A DNA stretch of 7,497 bases from Ignavibacteria bacterium. Its GTDB lineage: Bacteria > Bacteroidota > Ignavibacteria > Ignavibacteriales > Ignavibacteriaceae. Within the stretch, counting starts at the first letter, position 1. Each line of letters begins with the position of its first letter. Under the pieces are notes generated by a model that worked only from the letters and a program-made list of their open reading frames with translations, was not told where the DNA came from and ran no database searches. This document shows, piece after piece, positions 1 through 6,083 of this stretch. The stretch covers positions 1 to 7,497 of the forward strand of contig JAUSIA010000131.1 in the NCBI GenBank assembly GCA_030648225.1, given 5' to 3'. The position numbers and the translations under genes are program-made.

Positions 1-789
1 ATGGAAAGATGAAATGAGATTAGGTCCGCCATTACCGATATATAATCTAATTCTTTCACCGGTTTTTGCAGTTAAAGATTTATCTCCTGTTAATGCACCA
101 ACTGATCCGTTGAAAACTACATAAGAGGGATTTTCATCAACAGCATTTTTTTGTGAGAAAGGCTGAAGCCCTGTTTCACCATAAGTGCCTTCTGTATAAA
201 ATTCACTCTGCATTACATAAAATTCTCTGTCAACCGGGGGCAATCCTTCTTTTGGTTCAACAAGAATTAATCCATACATACCATTTGCAATATGAAGACC
301 TACAGGTGCAGTTGCACAATGATAAACATACAAGCCGGGATTTAAAGTTTTAAAAGAAAAAGTTGAAGTATGACCGGGTGCTGTGAAAGAAGAAGCCGCA
401 CCACCTCCAGGACCTGTTACTGCATGCAAATCAATATTATGAGGCATTTTGCTTGTTGGATGATTATGCAGATTAAATTCTACTTCATCACCTTCTTTAA
501 CGCGAATAAATTTTCCAGGGACATCTCCACCGAATGTCCAGAAAACATAATCAACACCATCAGCAAGTTTTTTTACAACTTCTGTTGTTTCAAGATCAAC
601 AATTACCTTGGTAGGATGGTCTCTTGTTATCGGTTGTGGTACATAAGGTGCCGAAGTTAATTTTGCTCTTTCAGTTCCTTGTACCTGGGATGAATAACTT
701 TCATCACAGCCAGGATAGAGAAAGATAAATAATAATGATACCATTACTATAAAAGATGAGATTATAACTAACTTTATCCTTGTTTTCAT
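1..789 (-). CDS. nirK: Copper-containing nitrite reductase NirK, AniA-like (3' end outside window)
   Basis: The first 263 residues of a copper nitrite reductase, which reduces nitrite to nitric oxide in the periplasm or on the outer membrane. The type 1 copper ligands are visible as H117 (in MPHNIDLHA), C158, H166 and M171. Two type 2 ligands are H122 and H157; the third lies beyond the window. D120 matches the catalytic aspartate and H263, the last residue seen, matches the catalytic histidine. The short loop between C158 and H166 (CATAPVGLH) and the following [15 protein letters not shown] are as in Neisseria AniA, so this is the AniA-like (class II) type. A hydrophobic N-terminus (residues 5-25) ends in YPGC at C28, a poor but possible lipobox, so it may be a lipoprotein as AniA is. 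The ATG lies 3 nt after the stop of the upstream Fe-S gene and has a GGAG six bases before it. The family assignment is very secure. Confidence 0.96.
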   Translation of the reverse strand, partial: MKTRIKLVIISSFIVMVSLLFIFLYPGCDESYSSQVQGTERAKLTSAPYVPQPITRDHPTKVIVDLETTEVVKKLADGVDYVFWTFGGDVPGKFIRVKEGDEVEFNLHNHPTSKMPHNIDLHAVTGPGGGAASSFTAPGHTSTFSFKTLNPGLYVYHCATAPVGLHIANGMYGLILVEPKEGLPPVDREFYVMQSEFYTEGTYGETGLQPFSQKNAVDENPSYVVFNGSVGALTGDKSLTAKTGERIRLYIGNGGPNLISSFH

Positions 790-792
790 TTC

Positions 793-1920
793 TTACTCCA
801 CATTGTTATTTATTTGATTTAATTTTTTCTTTGATTCTTCATTCAGATGTGTGTTTGCTTCTTCATTAAATTTCTTTACAGCTTCTGTTCCGGTGGGATG
901 CCCGTAAGAGTTCATATCTTTATAATGAATCATGTATTCTTCTTTTGAAATGTTATTATCCCAGTTTCCTGTAAACATCCCAATACCGGTTACAATCAGG
1001 AAGGTTGAAACAATTCCGATTGCTGCATATCTTTTATTAATTTTCTTTTTAACAGGCAGAACTGATTTAAGATCAAGTGTGTCTGCAACAGGACAAACAT
1101 CTATACAATTAAAGCATGAGGTACATTCGTCTGATAATACTGTTTTTACTTTATCAACTTTTATAAAAGAAGGACAAGCCTTTGCACATAAACCGCAATC
1201 AATGCAGCTTACAGGATTTCTTTTGATTTTGGTAGGACTCAGAAAATTTAATATTCCAAGCAAAGCACCGTAAGGACATAAATACCTGCACCAGAAATTT
1301 CTTATTACAATTGAAAGAATGAATAGGATTGAAATTACTATCAGCGCAAATCTTGATATGTCTGCAAAGAAGTAATACATCTTTATATCGGAAACGAGAT
1401 TGTATGGACTATCAAGAAAAGATTTTACTGCAAGTGAGCTCATCAGGAAGAGGACCGAATAGAAAAGGAATCCAAGCATTAAATACTTAAGGCTTCTTAA
1501 AGGATAATCAAGAAACTTCGGAAGCTTAATCTTCTTCTTAAAGATTTTTTCTCCGAAATCACCGATAAGTTCAGAAAGAAATCCAACAGGACATAACCAA
1601 CTGCAGAAAGATTTCCCGACAACAAGCGACATCAAAACAATACCAAAGAAAATAAAAATACCCGCAGGGTGTGCAGAATGAAGCTCACCTGTGGTAAGGA
1701 ACAAATAAAAGCTCATCATTGAACTTATTGGAAGGAATCCATCAACTCCGGGAGGTCTGTTATAAAAACTTGCTGTTCCTCCTGATTCAAGGTATTGTAT
1801 GAATAAGAACATCTCAACGCCTATCCATAAACATAAGAGAGCAAAAGCAGCCTGAACATAAAATCTGTACTTCTGTAACGGCTTTTCTCTATTCCTGATT
1901 ATTTTCTTTTTCGTTTTCAT
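793..1920 (-). CDS. NapH/YccM/NosR-type polytopic membrane 4Fe-4S protein
   Basis: A 375-residue inner-membrane iron-sulfur protein. Hydrophobic segments lie at about 21-42, 66-77, 85-105, 145-165, 188-207 and 297-316. Two CxxxCP motifs follow membrane segments (C106..C110-P, in FCSWLCPVG, and C211..C215-P, in FWCRYLCPYG), as in NapH, YccM, CcoG and the C-terminal half of NosR. Two ferredoxin-type 4Fe-4S clusters follow at C239-C242-C245-C249 and C266-C269-C272-C276. There is no N-terminal FMN-binding domain, so it is not a full NosR. A soluble tail of about 55 residues follows the last membrane segment. In NapH and NosR such proteins pass electrons from the quinol pool to periplasmic reductases, and the position directly upstream of nirK suggests the same role towards NirK; that role is inference. 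No Shine-Dalgarno site is seen. An operator-like palindrome ends 2 nt before the ATG. Confidence 0.88.
   Translation of the reverse strand: MKTKKKIIRNREKPLQKYRFYVQAAFALLCLWIGVEMFLFIQYLESGGTASFYNRPPGVDGFLPISSMMSFYLFLTTGELHSAHPAGIFIFFGIVLMSLVVGKSFCSWLCPVGFLSELIGDFGEKIFKKKIKLPKFLDYPLRSLKYLMLGFLFYSVLFLMSSLAVKSFLDSPYNLVSDIKMYYFFADISRFALIVISILFILSIVIRNFWCRYLCPYGALLGILNFLSPTKIKRNPVSCIDCGLCAKACPSFIKVDKVKTVLSDECTSCFNCIDVCPVADTLDLKSVLPVKKKINKRYAAIGIVSTFLIVTGIGMFTGNWDNNISKEEYMIHYKDMNSYGHPTGTEAVKKFNEEANTHLNEESKKKLNQINNNVE
796..799 (-). promoter_or_regulatory. nirK ribosome binding site inside the end of the upstream gene
   Basis: GGAG lies 6 nt before the nirK ATG and inside the last codons of the Fe-S membrane protein gene, whose stop codon falls between the two. 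It fixes the nirK start at 789 and suggests that translation of the two genes is coupled. Confidence 0.7.
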
Positions 1921-1922
1921 AT

Positions 1923-1940
1923 TCGGATATTTTTATCTGA
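1923..1940 (-). promoter_or_regulatory. Operator-like palindrome upstream of the Fe-S gene
   Basis: On the plus strand this reads TCGGATATTTTTATCTGA, an imperfect palindrome (TCGGATA / TATCTGA, one mismatch). It matches the palindrome before the regulator gene at 15 of 18 positions, with the same 5-8-5 layout. It lies in the 40-bp gap between the regulator and the Fe-S gene, 2 nt before the Fe-S ATG, and a -10-like TATATA (1943-1948) sits 2 nt upstream of it in the direction of transcription. It probably binds the Rrf2 regulator at an internal promoter or blocks translation start; this is inference from the shared motif. Confidence 0.55.
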
Positions 1941-1960
1941 TTTATATACAAAAAAATATT

Positions 1961-2392
1961 TCAGATCGCAGCAACCTTTCTTAAAGTTCTTTCTTTGAAA
2001 GTATCAATTGTATCTTCATTAAGCATATTATAAGTTTGAGTACGAAGCACTCCCCATTTATCGTGTAAAGGACAAGGGTTTGTCGGATTACAATTTGGAA
2101 ATCCAAGCACACAATTATTAAACATTGTCAAACCATCTAATGCTGCTACAATATCAAGGAGTTTTATTTTTTTCGGATCCTGAGCAAGAGAAAACCCGCC
2201 TGACTTCCCTTTTTTGGAATTAATAATTCCACTCTCAGTTAAGCTTTGCAAAATTTTGGAAACAAATTCCTTTGGTATGCTTAGCTTCTTTGCAATATCA
2301 TCTGCAGAGACAATAGCTCCTTTATCATAAGTAGCGAGGTAAAGAACTGCCTGCAAACCATATTCACATTTTTTAGAAAATATAACTGTCAT
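1961..2392 (-). CDS. Rrf2-family Fe-S transcriptional regulator, NsrR-like
   Basis: A 143-residue winged-helix regulator. Residues 1-80 carry the Rrf2 pattern: an N-terminal FSKKCEYGLQAVLYLA helix, a recognition region SADDIAKKLSIPKEFVSKILQSL, and a wing KGKSGGFSLA. A cysteine cluster at C94, C101 and C107 (C-x6-C-x5-C) fits the iron-sulfur site of the IscR/NsrR/RsrR branch, although those usually show C-x5-C-x5-C. The gene heads the nirK operon, so control of nitrite reduction in response to nitric oxide or redox state is the natural guess. It has its own sigma70-like promoter with a palindrome overlapping the likely transcription start, which suggests autorepression. IscR-like control of Fe-S assembly is unlikely because no isc or suf genes are nearby. 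The family is certain; the signal sensed is not shown by the sequence. Confidence 0.92.
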   Translation of the reverse strand: MTVIFSKKCEYGLQAVLYLATYDKGAIVSADDIAKKLSIPKEFVSKILQSLTESGIINSKKGKSGGFSLAQDPKKIKLLDIVAALDGLTMFNNCVLGFPNCNPTNPCPLHDKWGVLRTQTYNMLNEDTIDTFKERTLRKVAAI

Positions 2393-2397
2393 TTTTA

Positions 2398-2421
2398 TAA
2401 TCAGATTTTTTTGTCTGATTA
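2398..2421 (-). promoter_or_regulatory. Operator-like palindrome at the regulator promoter
   Basis: A perfect inverted repeat TAATCAGA-N8-TCTGATTA, core TCAGATTTTTTTGTCTGA at 2401-2418. It starts directly beside the -10 box and covers the expected transcription start, so a bound repressor would block initiation. The same core, with three changes, precedes the next gene in the operon. It is the likely binding site of the Rrf2 regulator encoded just downstream. Confidence 0.65.
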
Positions 2422-2450
2422 AAGATAAGTTATAAAAAACCTTTTGTCAA
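2422..2450 (-). promoter_or_regulatory. Sigma70-like promoter of the regulator-FeS-nirK operon
   Basis: Reading on the minus strand, a consensus -35 TTGACA (2445-2450) is separated by exactly 17 bp from a -10-like TATCTT (2422-2427). Initiation would fall near 2415, leaving a leader of about 22 nt before the regulator ATG at 2392. The operator palindrome begins at the downstream edge of the -10 box. Confidence 0.65.
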
Positions 2451-2506
2451 TAGTTCTACAAAAAAAATTTTACTATACTAATTTTTAAGAGAATGCTTAG
2501 AACTTA

Positions 2507-2563
2507 CGTAGCTTAGGACTCCTGCCCTGAGCAGTCGAATCAGATTTGGAAATCTGAGCTACG
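2507..2563. repeat. REP-like branched inverted-repeat element
   Basis: An outer 7-bp inverted repeat (CGTAGCT at 2507-2513, AGCTACG at 2557-2563) encloses two further hairpins. One pairs CTTAGG (2512-2517) with CCTGAG (2526-2531) using one G-T pair; the other is a perfect TCAGATTT-GG-AAATCTGA at 2540-2557. The whole can fold as a three-way junction on either strand. Compact intergenic elements of this kind resemble REP/BIME or small MITE sequences, and copies would be expected elsewhere in the genome; that was not testable here. It sits 57 bp upstream of the regulator -35 box. Confidence 0.6.
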
Positions 2564-2595
2564 ATTTAAGAATGATATCCAAAATTTCAAAAAAC

Positions 2596-2627
2596 TTATT
2601 CCAGCATTCCATTACTCCAATATTCCA
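2596..2627. repeat. Four-unit 8-bp tandem repeat (NNAYTCCA)
   Basis: Four consecutive 8-mers, TTATTCCA, GCATTCCA, TTACTCCA and ATATTCCA, share the pattern NNA(T/C)TCCA. The array is short and imperfect. It may be simple low-complexity sequence accompanying the adjacent inverted-repeat element, and no function can be assigned. Confidence 0.45.
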
Positions 2628-2722
2628 AAATGTCAGTTACTAATCGCTCCGTTATTCTCTAAAGCAAGAAAATTGATTGTTAATTCTCACAACTGAAAAC
2701 GAATTTCATCAGAAACAGATGA

Positions 2723-2881
2723 ATTAAAGAACAATTTTCTGGTAAAGAATTTGTCATTTCCCAGGAACTTATTGCAGCGTTTAAATCTGGAGATTGTACG
2801 GATTTTTATGAGCGAAAGATTCGGATTCCGATTAATGCTTTTCGTACATCTCAGTATGGTAAAGAAGTTAGTTCTTATTAA
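2723..2881 (+). pseudogene. Orphan coding-like fragment, 52 codons, no normal start
   Basis: After an in-frame TGA (2720-2722) there is an open stretch of 52 codons ending in TAA at 2879. The conceptual peptide contains GKEFVISQELIAAFKSGDC and ends in YGKEVSSY, with a mixed, protein-like composition. There is no ATG, GTG or TTG at its head, only ATT, and no ribosome binding site. It could be the remnant of a decayed gene or chance. I do not recognise a family. Confidence 0.2.
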
Positions 2882-2971
2882 ATAATGATTTTCAGAGGAG
2901 AGTTTATCGGTGCTTTATGCCCGTTGGACTTTCCCAATTATTTCTTAATTTAATTTAAATACTAAAATCTT

Positions 2972-2976
2972 AAAGG
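2972..2976 (+). promoter_or_regulatory. Ribosome binding site of the tetraheme cytochrome gene
   Basis: AAAGG ends 7 nt before the ATG at 2984 and supports that start, which is also the one that gives a complete signal peptide. Confidence 0.5.
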
Positions 2977-2983
2977 TCCGGTA

Positions 2984-3535
2984 ATGATAAAGACAATAAC
3001 ACTTTTCTTAATTCTAATTCCTGTAATTTGCTTACTTAGCCAAACAGAAACTTCAAAAAAACATTCCTATGTTGGTGTTCAGGTTTGTGCACCTTGTCAT
3101 AAAACTGAGAAGCAGGGAATGCAATTAGATATATGGCAAAAGAGCAAACATTCCCAGGCATTTAAAACTCTTCAGACTGATAAAGCAAATGCTATTGCTA
3201 AAGAAAAAGGTTTTACAACTCCTGCAGCAGAAACTGAAGCTTGTTTGAAATGCCATGTTTCAGGTTATAACGTTGAAGCGGCTATGCTGGGAGAAAAATT
3301 TAAAATTGAAGACGGAGTTCAGTGCGAAACCTGTCATGGTCCTGGTTCAGATTATAAAACTTTAAAAATCATGAAGAGCCGTAAAGAATCTGTTGCAAAC
3401 GGTTTGATCGTTCATGAAAATCATGAAGAGTTTTGCAAAAGCTGCCATAATCCCGAAAGCCCGAATTTTGTTGAAAAAGACATAAATGAAATGTGGCAGA
3501 AGATTAAACATCCTGTTCCTGAAAAGAAAGAATAA
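2984..3535 (+). CDS. Tetraheme c-type cytochrome, cytochrome c554-like
   Basis: A 183-residue secreted cytochrome. A signal peptide (about residues 1-20, hydrophobic core FLILIPVICLLS) is followed by four CXXCH heme sites at 35-39 (CAPCH), 87-91 (CLKCH), 114-118 (CETCH) and 151-155 (CKSCH). The start YVGVQVCAPCH, the distal motif WQKSKH (51-56) and the CETCHGPG site are typical of the cytochrome c554/NrfA-related family that opens many respiratory cytochrome clusters. Five histidines lie outside the heme sites (27, 56, 144, 147, 176), enough for distal ligands. It is the first gene of the plus-strand cluster, 23 nt before the beta-barrel gene, and probably acts as a periplasmic electron carrier feeding the later cytochromes. 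A hydroxylamine- or NO-related activity, as for some c554-type proteins, cannot be judged from sequence. Confidence 0.88.
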   Translation: MIKTITLFLILIPVICLLSQTETSKKHSYVGVQVCAPCHKTEKQGMQLDIWQKSKHSQAFKTLQTDKANAIAKEKGFTTPAAETEACLKCHVSGYNVEAAMLGEKFKIEDGVQCETCHGPGSDYKTLKIMKSRKESVANGLIVHENHEEFCKSCHNPESPNFVEKDINEMWQKIKHPVPEKKE

Positions 3536-3558
3536 TACAGAAAATATAAAGATGTAAT

Positions 3559-4839
3559 ATGAAATCTTTTATACTAACCTTACTTCTGCTGGTAACTACT
3601 TTTACAGCCTTCTCACAAAACATATCCGGCAGATTCTCCTCTTCCGTTTACACTTTTGAAAGATTCGATTCGGTTAATGCTTCAAAAACTTATGCAAGAG
3701 CTTATCAGCTTCTCAGCCTTAACATCAATAAAGATAAAGTTTCCTTAAGATCTTATATGAATCTCGAAACAAATCTTACCAAAGAACAACAGGTTGATCA
3801 TCCAAGATTAAGATTCTATAATCTTTATTTAGAAGCAAGAGATCTGTTTGATATTGCTACTTTAAAACTTGGAAGACAGCCTCAGTTTAATTCTGTAATA
3901 GGCGGAGTGTTTGATGGAGTTAATCTTGATCTTAAAAAAGGCGATTACAAGCTCTCGGGTTTTTATGGTGCCAATGTTCCTGCTTACCAGAAGCTTGAAT
4001 TAATTAAGGAATGGGAAGACAATTATGTGCTTGGTGCTTCATTCACTGCTTACTTTCTTAATAACTTCAGGTTTATGGCTAATTATGTTAATAAAAATTT
4101 CAAGGAACAGGAATATAATGCAGCAAGGCTTGATGAAGAGCTAAATCCAATCCAGGTTCTTATAAGAAATAAATCAAACCAGTATGAATTTGTTTCAGGT
4201 GAACTTTCATATTCTCTCAAAAATATAGTCTCAATTGATACCCGTTACGATTACGATCTTAACTTTGAAAAGACATCTAAATTTGAAATTTCAGGAAGAT
4301 ACGAAGAGATAGAAAACCTTGGAATTAATGTTTACTATAATTACCGGGAACCAAAGGTAAGATACAATTCGATCTTCTCTGTTTTTGATTTCGGCAATTC
4401 ACAGGAGATTGAATTAGGTGGTGATTACAGATTAAATCCTCACTATACGGTTATAGCAAAATTTGCAAACGTTACTTACGAAACTGAAAACTCTCAAAGA
4501 ATAACAGGCGGGGTAAACACAAGCTGGGGAAGCCTTACTTACAGGAAGAACCTTGGTTATGCGGGTGAGCTTGATGCAGTTTCACTCTACTCTGCTTATA
4601 GTTTTTTTGAAGGATTGATTACACCGTCACTCGGAGCTTCTTATACAAGCTATAAGCTTTCCGAAGATTCAGATAAAAATAATCTCATGACAGTTCTTGC
4701 AGGAGTTAATTACCGCCCTTTCAGAGTTCTCTCTTTTGATCTGCAAGGACAGTATATGAACAATAAAATTTATAAAGATGATTACCGGTTCTTTTTTAAG
4801 CTTAATTACTGGTTCAACGAAAACTTAAACCTGATGTAA
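3559..4839 (+). CDS. Outer-membrane beta-barrel protein, candidate porin of a cytochrome conduit
   Basis: A 426-residue protein with a clear signal peptide (MKSFILTLLLLVTTFTAFSQ, cut after about residue 20). The rest is alternating polar and hydrophobic strands separated by charged turns, rich in Y, N, S and G, with no heme motif and no cysteine in the mature part. I estimate 16-20 strands, ending in FKLNYWFNENLNLM. The segment LGRQPQFNSVIGGVFDGVNL is of the kind seen in porin-like barrels. It lies between a tetraheme and a 14-heme cytochrome gene, with 23 nt on one side and 2 nt on the other. This suggests the barrel houses or holds a cytochrome in the outer membrane, as MtrB or the Geobacter OmbB do. 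It is much shorter than MtrB and close in length to many ordinary porins, so a solute channel remains possible. No strong ribosome binding site is seen. Confidence 0.8.
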   Translation: MKSFILTLLLLVTTFTAFSQNISGRFSSSVYTFERFDSVNASKTYARAYQLLSLNINKDKVSLRSYMNLETNLTKEQQVDHPRLRFYNLYLEARDLFDIATLKLGRQPQFNSVIGGVFDGVNLDLKKGDYKLSGFYGANVPAYQKLELIKEWEDNYVLGASFTAYFLNNFRFMANYVNKNFKEQEYNAARLDEELNPIQVLIRNKSNQYEFVSGELSYSLKNIVSIDTRYDYDLNFEKTSKFEISGRYEEIENLGINVYYNYREPKVRYNSIFSVFDFGNSQEIELGGDYRLNPHYTVIAKFANVTYETENSQRITGGVNTSWGSLTYRKNLGYAGELDAVSLYSAYSFFEGLITPSLGASYTSYKLSEDSDKNNLMTVLAGVNYRPFRVLSFDLQGQYMNNKIYKDDYRFFFKLNYWFNENLNLM

Positions 4840-4841
4840 AT

Positions 4842-6059
4842 ATGAAATTAACTTACATATATTTTACAGCTTTAACAGCCGCAGTAGCTTTCCTTCTTTT
4901 GTCTGCATTTAATATGAATGAAAATGTTACTGAAGAAAAAGAAAACAACCAGGTAATAAAATTTTCTCACTCTCTTCACACAGATCTGGTTGACTGCGAA
5001 ACATGTCATTCGACCGTAACAACAAGTACATCTTTAAAAGACAGGCTCTTTCCTAATCATGATAATTGTGTTGACTGTCATGCTGTTGATGATGAGAATG
5101 AATGCAATACCTGCCATTATGAAGATAAGTATGAATCATTGATGCCGGAAGAACCTGATCTTTATTTCAATCATAAATTCCATATTGAAGATAAAGGATT
5201 AGAATGCGAATCATGCCATAAAGGAATTTCCGAAGTTGACTATGCAATGTTTGCCGTACAGCCTAACCCGATAATGGAAGACTGTTACAGCTGCCACAAT
5301 AATATTACAGTAGCATCAAACACCTGCGAGTCTTGTCATATCTCTAGTGCCAACTTAATACCCCAAACCCATAAAAGTGTCTCCTTTATAAAGACACATA
5401 AATTCGATGCTCGTGCGTTTGATGCAAACTGTGTAATGTGCCATGATAATGTTTCCAACTCATGCGAAGAATGTCATGAAGCTACAAATGTAATTACAGA
5501 ACTGAACTTGCTAAATGATTTTTACCAGCCTTATGTCCCATTGCAGTTCAGTGATGGACCAAAGAAGCAGCAGATTGCAAGAGTGCATGAGTTTAACTAC
5601 AGGTTTACACATGGTATAGATTCAAAAGGAAAAACATCGGAATGCCAGTCATGTCATGAAGTTGAGACATTCTGCGGAAGCTGCCATCAGGCTGAAGGTG
5701 GAGATTTTGCTCTTGGCGGAATTGTTCCGGCTTCTCATCTTAAAAGCGGATTTTTTTCAATAGGAATTGGTTCCGGCGGCGGCGATCATGCAGTGCTTGC
5801 AAAGAGAGATATTGAAAGATGCGTTTCTTGTCATGATGTCCAGGGTGCTGACCCAACTTGTATTACCTGCCATCTTGATAGTGATGGAATCAAAGAAACT
5901 AATCCAAAAACTCACGCTTCAAACTTTATGCGTGATATTTATGGAGACTGGCACAGCAGCCAGGGCTCTATCTGTTATAATTGTCATACAAGCCAGTCAC
6001 CTTTATCGTCTGCAGGAATGGGATTCTGCGGGTATTGCCATGGTGCAGACTTACACTAA
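4842..6059 (+). CDS. Fourteen-heme c-type cytochrome, cytochrome c7/c3-like
   Basis: A 405-residue protein with an N-terminal export or anchor segment (residues 4-23) and 14 CXXCH sites starting at residues 52, 76, 88, 122, 148, 162, 197, 208, 268, 278, 327, 340, 378 and 396. Early sites follow F-x-H-x-x-H motifs (FSHSLH at 41-46, FNHKFH at 109-114), the pattern of the cytochrome c7/c3 type. Exactly 14 histidines lie outside the heme sites, enough for bis-histidine ligation of every heme, which fits a wire rather than a catalytic protein. There is about one heme per 29 residues, so the hemes must be tightly packed. No lipobox is present. The ATG is 2 nt after the barrel stop codon and lacks a Shine-Dalgarno site, suggesting translational coupling. 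It is probably the periplasmic or barrel-inserted electron wire of the cluster; location is inference. Confidence 0.9.
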   Translation: MKLTYIYFTALTAAVAFLLLSAFNMNENVTEEKENNQVIKFSHSLHTDLVDCETCHSTVTTSTSLKDRLFPNHDNCVDCHAVDDENECNTCHYEDKYESLMPEEPDLYFNHKFHIEDKGLECESCHKGISEVDYAMFAVQPNPIMEDCYSCHNNITVASNTCESCHISSANLIPQTHKSVSFIKTHKFDARAFDANCVMCHDNVSNSCEECHEATNVITELNLLNDFYQPYVPLQFSDGPKKQQIARVHEFNYRFTHGIDSKGKTSECQSCHEVETFCGSCHQAEGGDFALGGIVPASHLKSGFFSIGIGSGGGDHAVLAKRDIERCVSCHDVQGADPTCITCHLDSDGIKETNPKTHASNFMRDIYGDWHSSQGSICYNCHTSQSPLSSAGMGFCGYCHGADLH

Positions 6060-6083
6060 AGTTTGAAAATTATGGAAAATAAA

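Larger units (their letters stand above)
2393..2983. other. Divergent intergenic region
   Basis: About 590 bp between the divergently transcribed regulator and tetraheme cytochrome genes. From left to right it holds the minus-strand operator and promoter, an A/T-rich stretch, a branched inverted-repeat element (2507-2563), a short tandem repeat (2596-2627), a stretch with no recognisable content (2628-2722), an orphan coding-like fragment (2723-2881), and an AT-rich leader before the cytochrome gene. I saw no convincing plus-strand promoter. Confidence 0.6.

Noticed and set aside
153..660. Two plus-strand open frames (153-353 and 370-660)
   Set aside because: Both are antisense to nirK, whose copper ligands are in order across this stretch; their composition (runs of H, L, Q, C, R) is that of shadow frames.
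932..1273. Plus-strand open frame of 113 codons
   Set aside because: It lies wholly inside the Fe-S membrane protein gene on the opposite strand, whose ferredoxin motifs are unmistakable; the plus-strand frame has no ribosome binding site or recognisable domain.
2507..2627. CRISPR array or tRNA-like structure
   Set aside because: There are no regularly spaced direct repeats of 25-40 bp, and the branched fold at 2507-2563 is too short and lacks tRNA arms and conserved bases.
2705..2723. Small inverted repeat TTCATC-N7-GATGAA
   Set aside because: A 6-bp AT-rich stem with no T-run after it and no matching second copy; too weak for a terminator or an operator.
2924..2952. Possible plus-strand promoter TTGGAC followed by AT-rich -10 candidates
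   Set aside because: The -35 is one base from consensus but no hexamer at 16-18 bp spacing matches a -10 well (TAATTT or AATTTA), and the region is so AT-rich that such matches are expected by chance.
5767..6066. Plus-strand open frame of 99 codons
   Set aside because: It is a shifted frame within the 14-heme cytochrome gene, whose CXXCH sites continue to the end in the main frame.
6063..6083. Upstream TTG and ATG starts for the seven-heme lipoprotein
   Set aside because: Neither has a ribosome binding site, and both add charged residues before an already complete lipoprotein signal; 6084 was preferred, although 6072 cannot be excluded.
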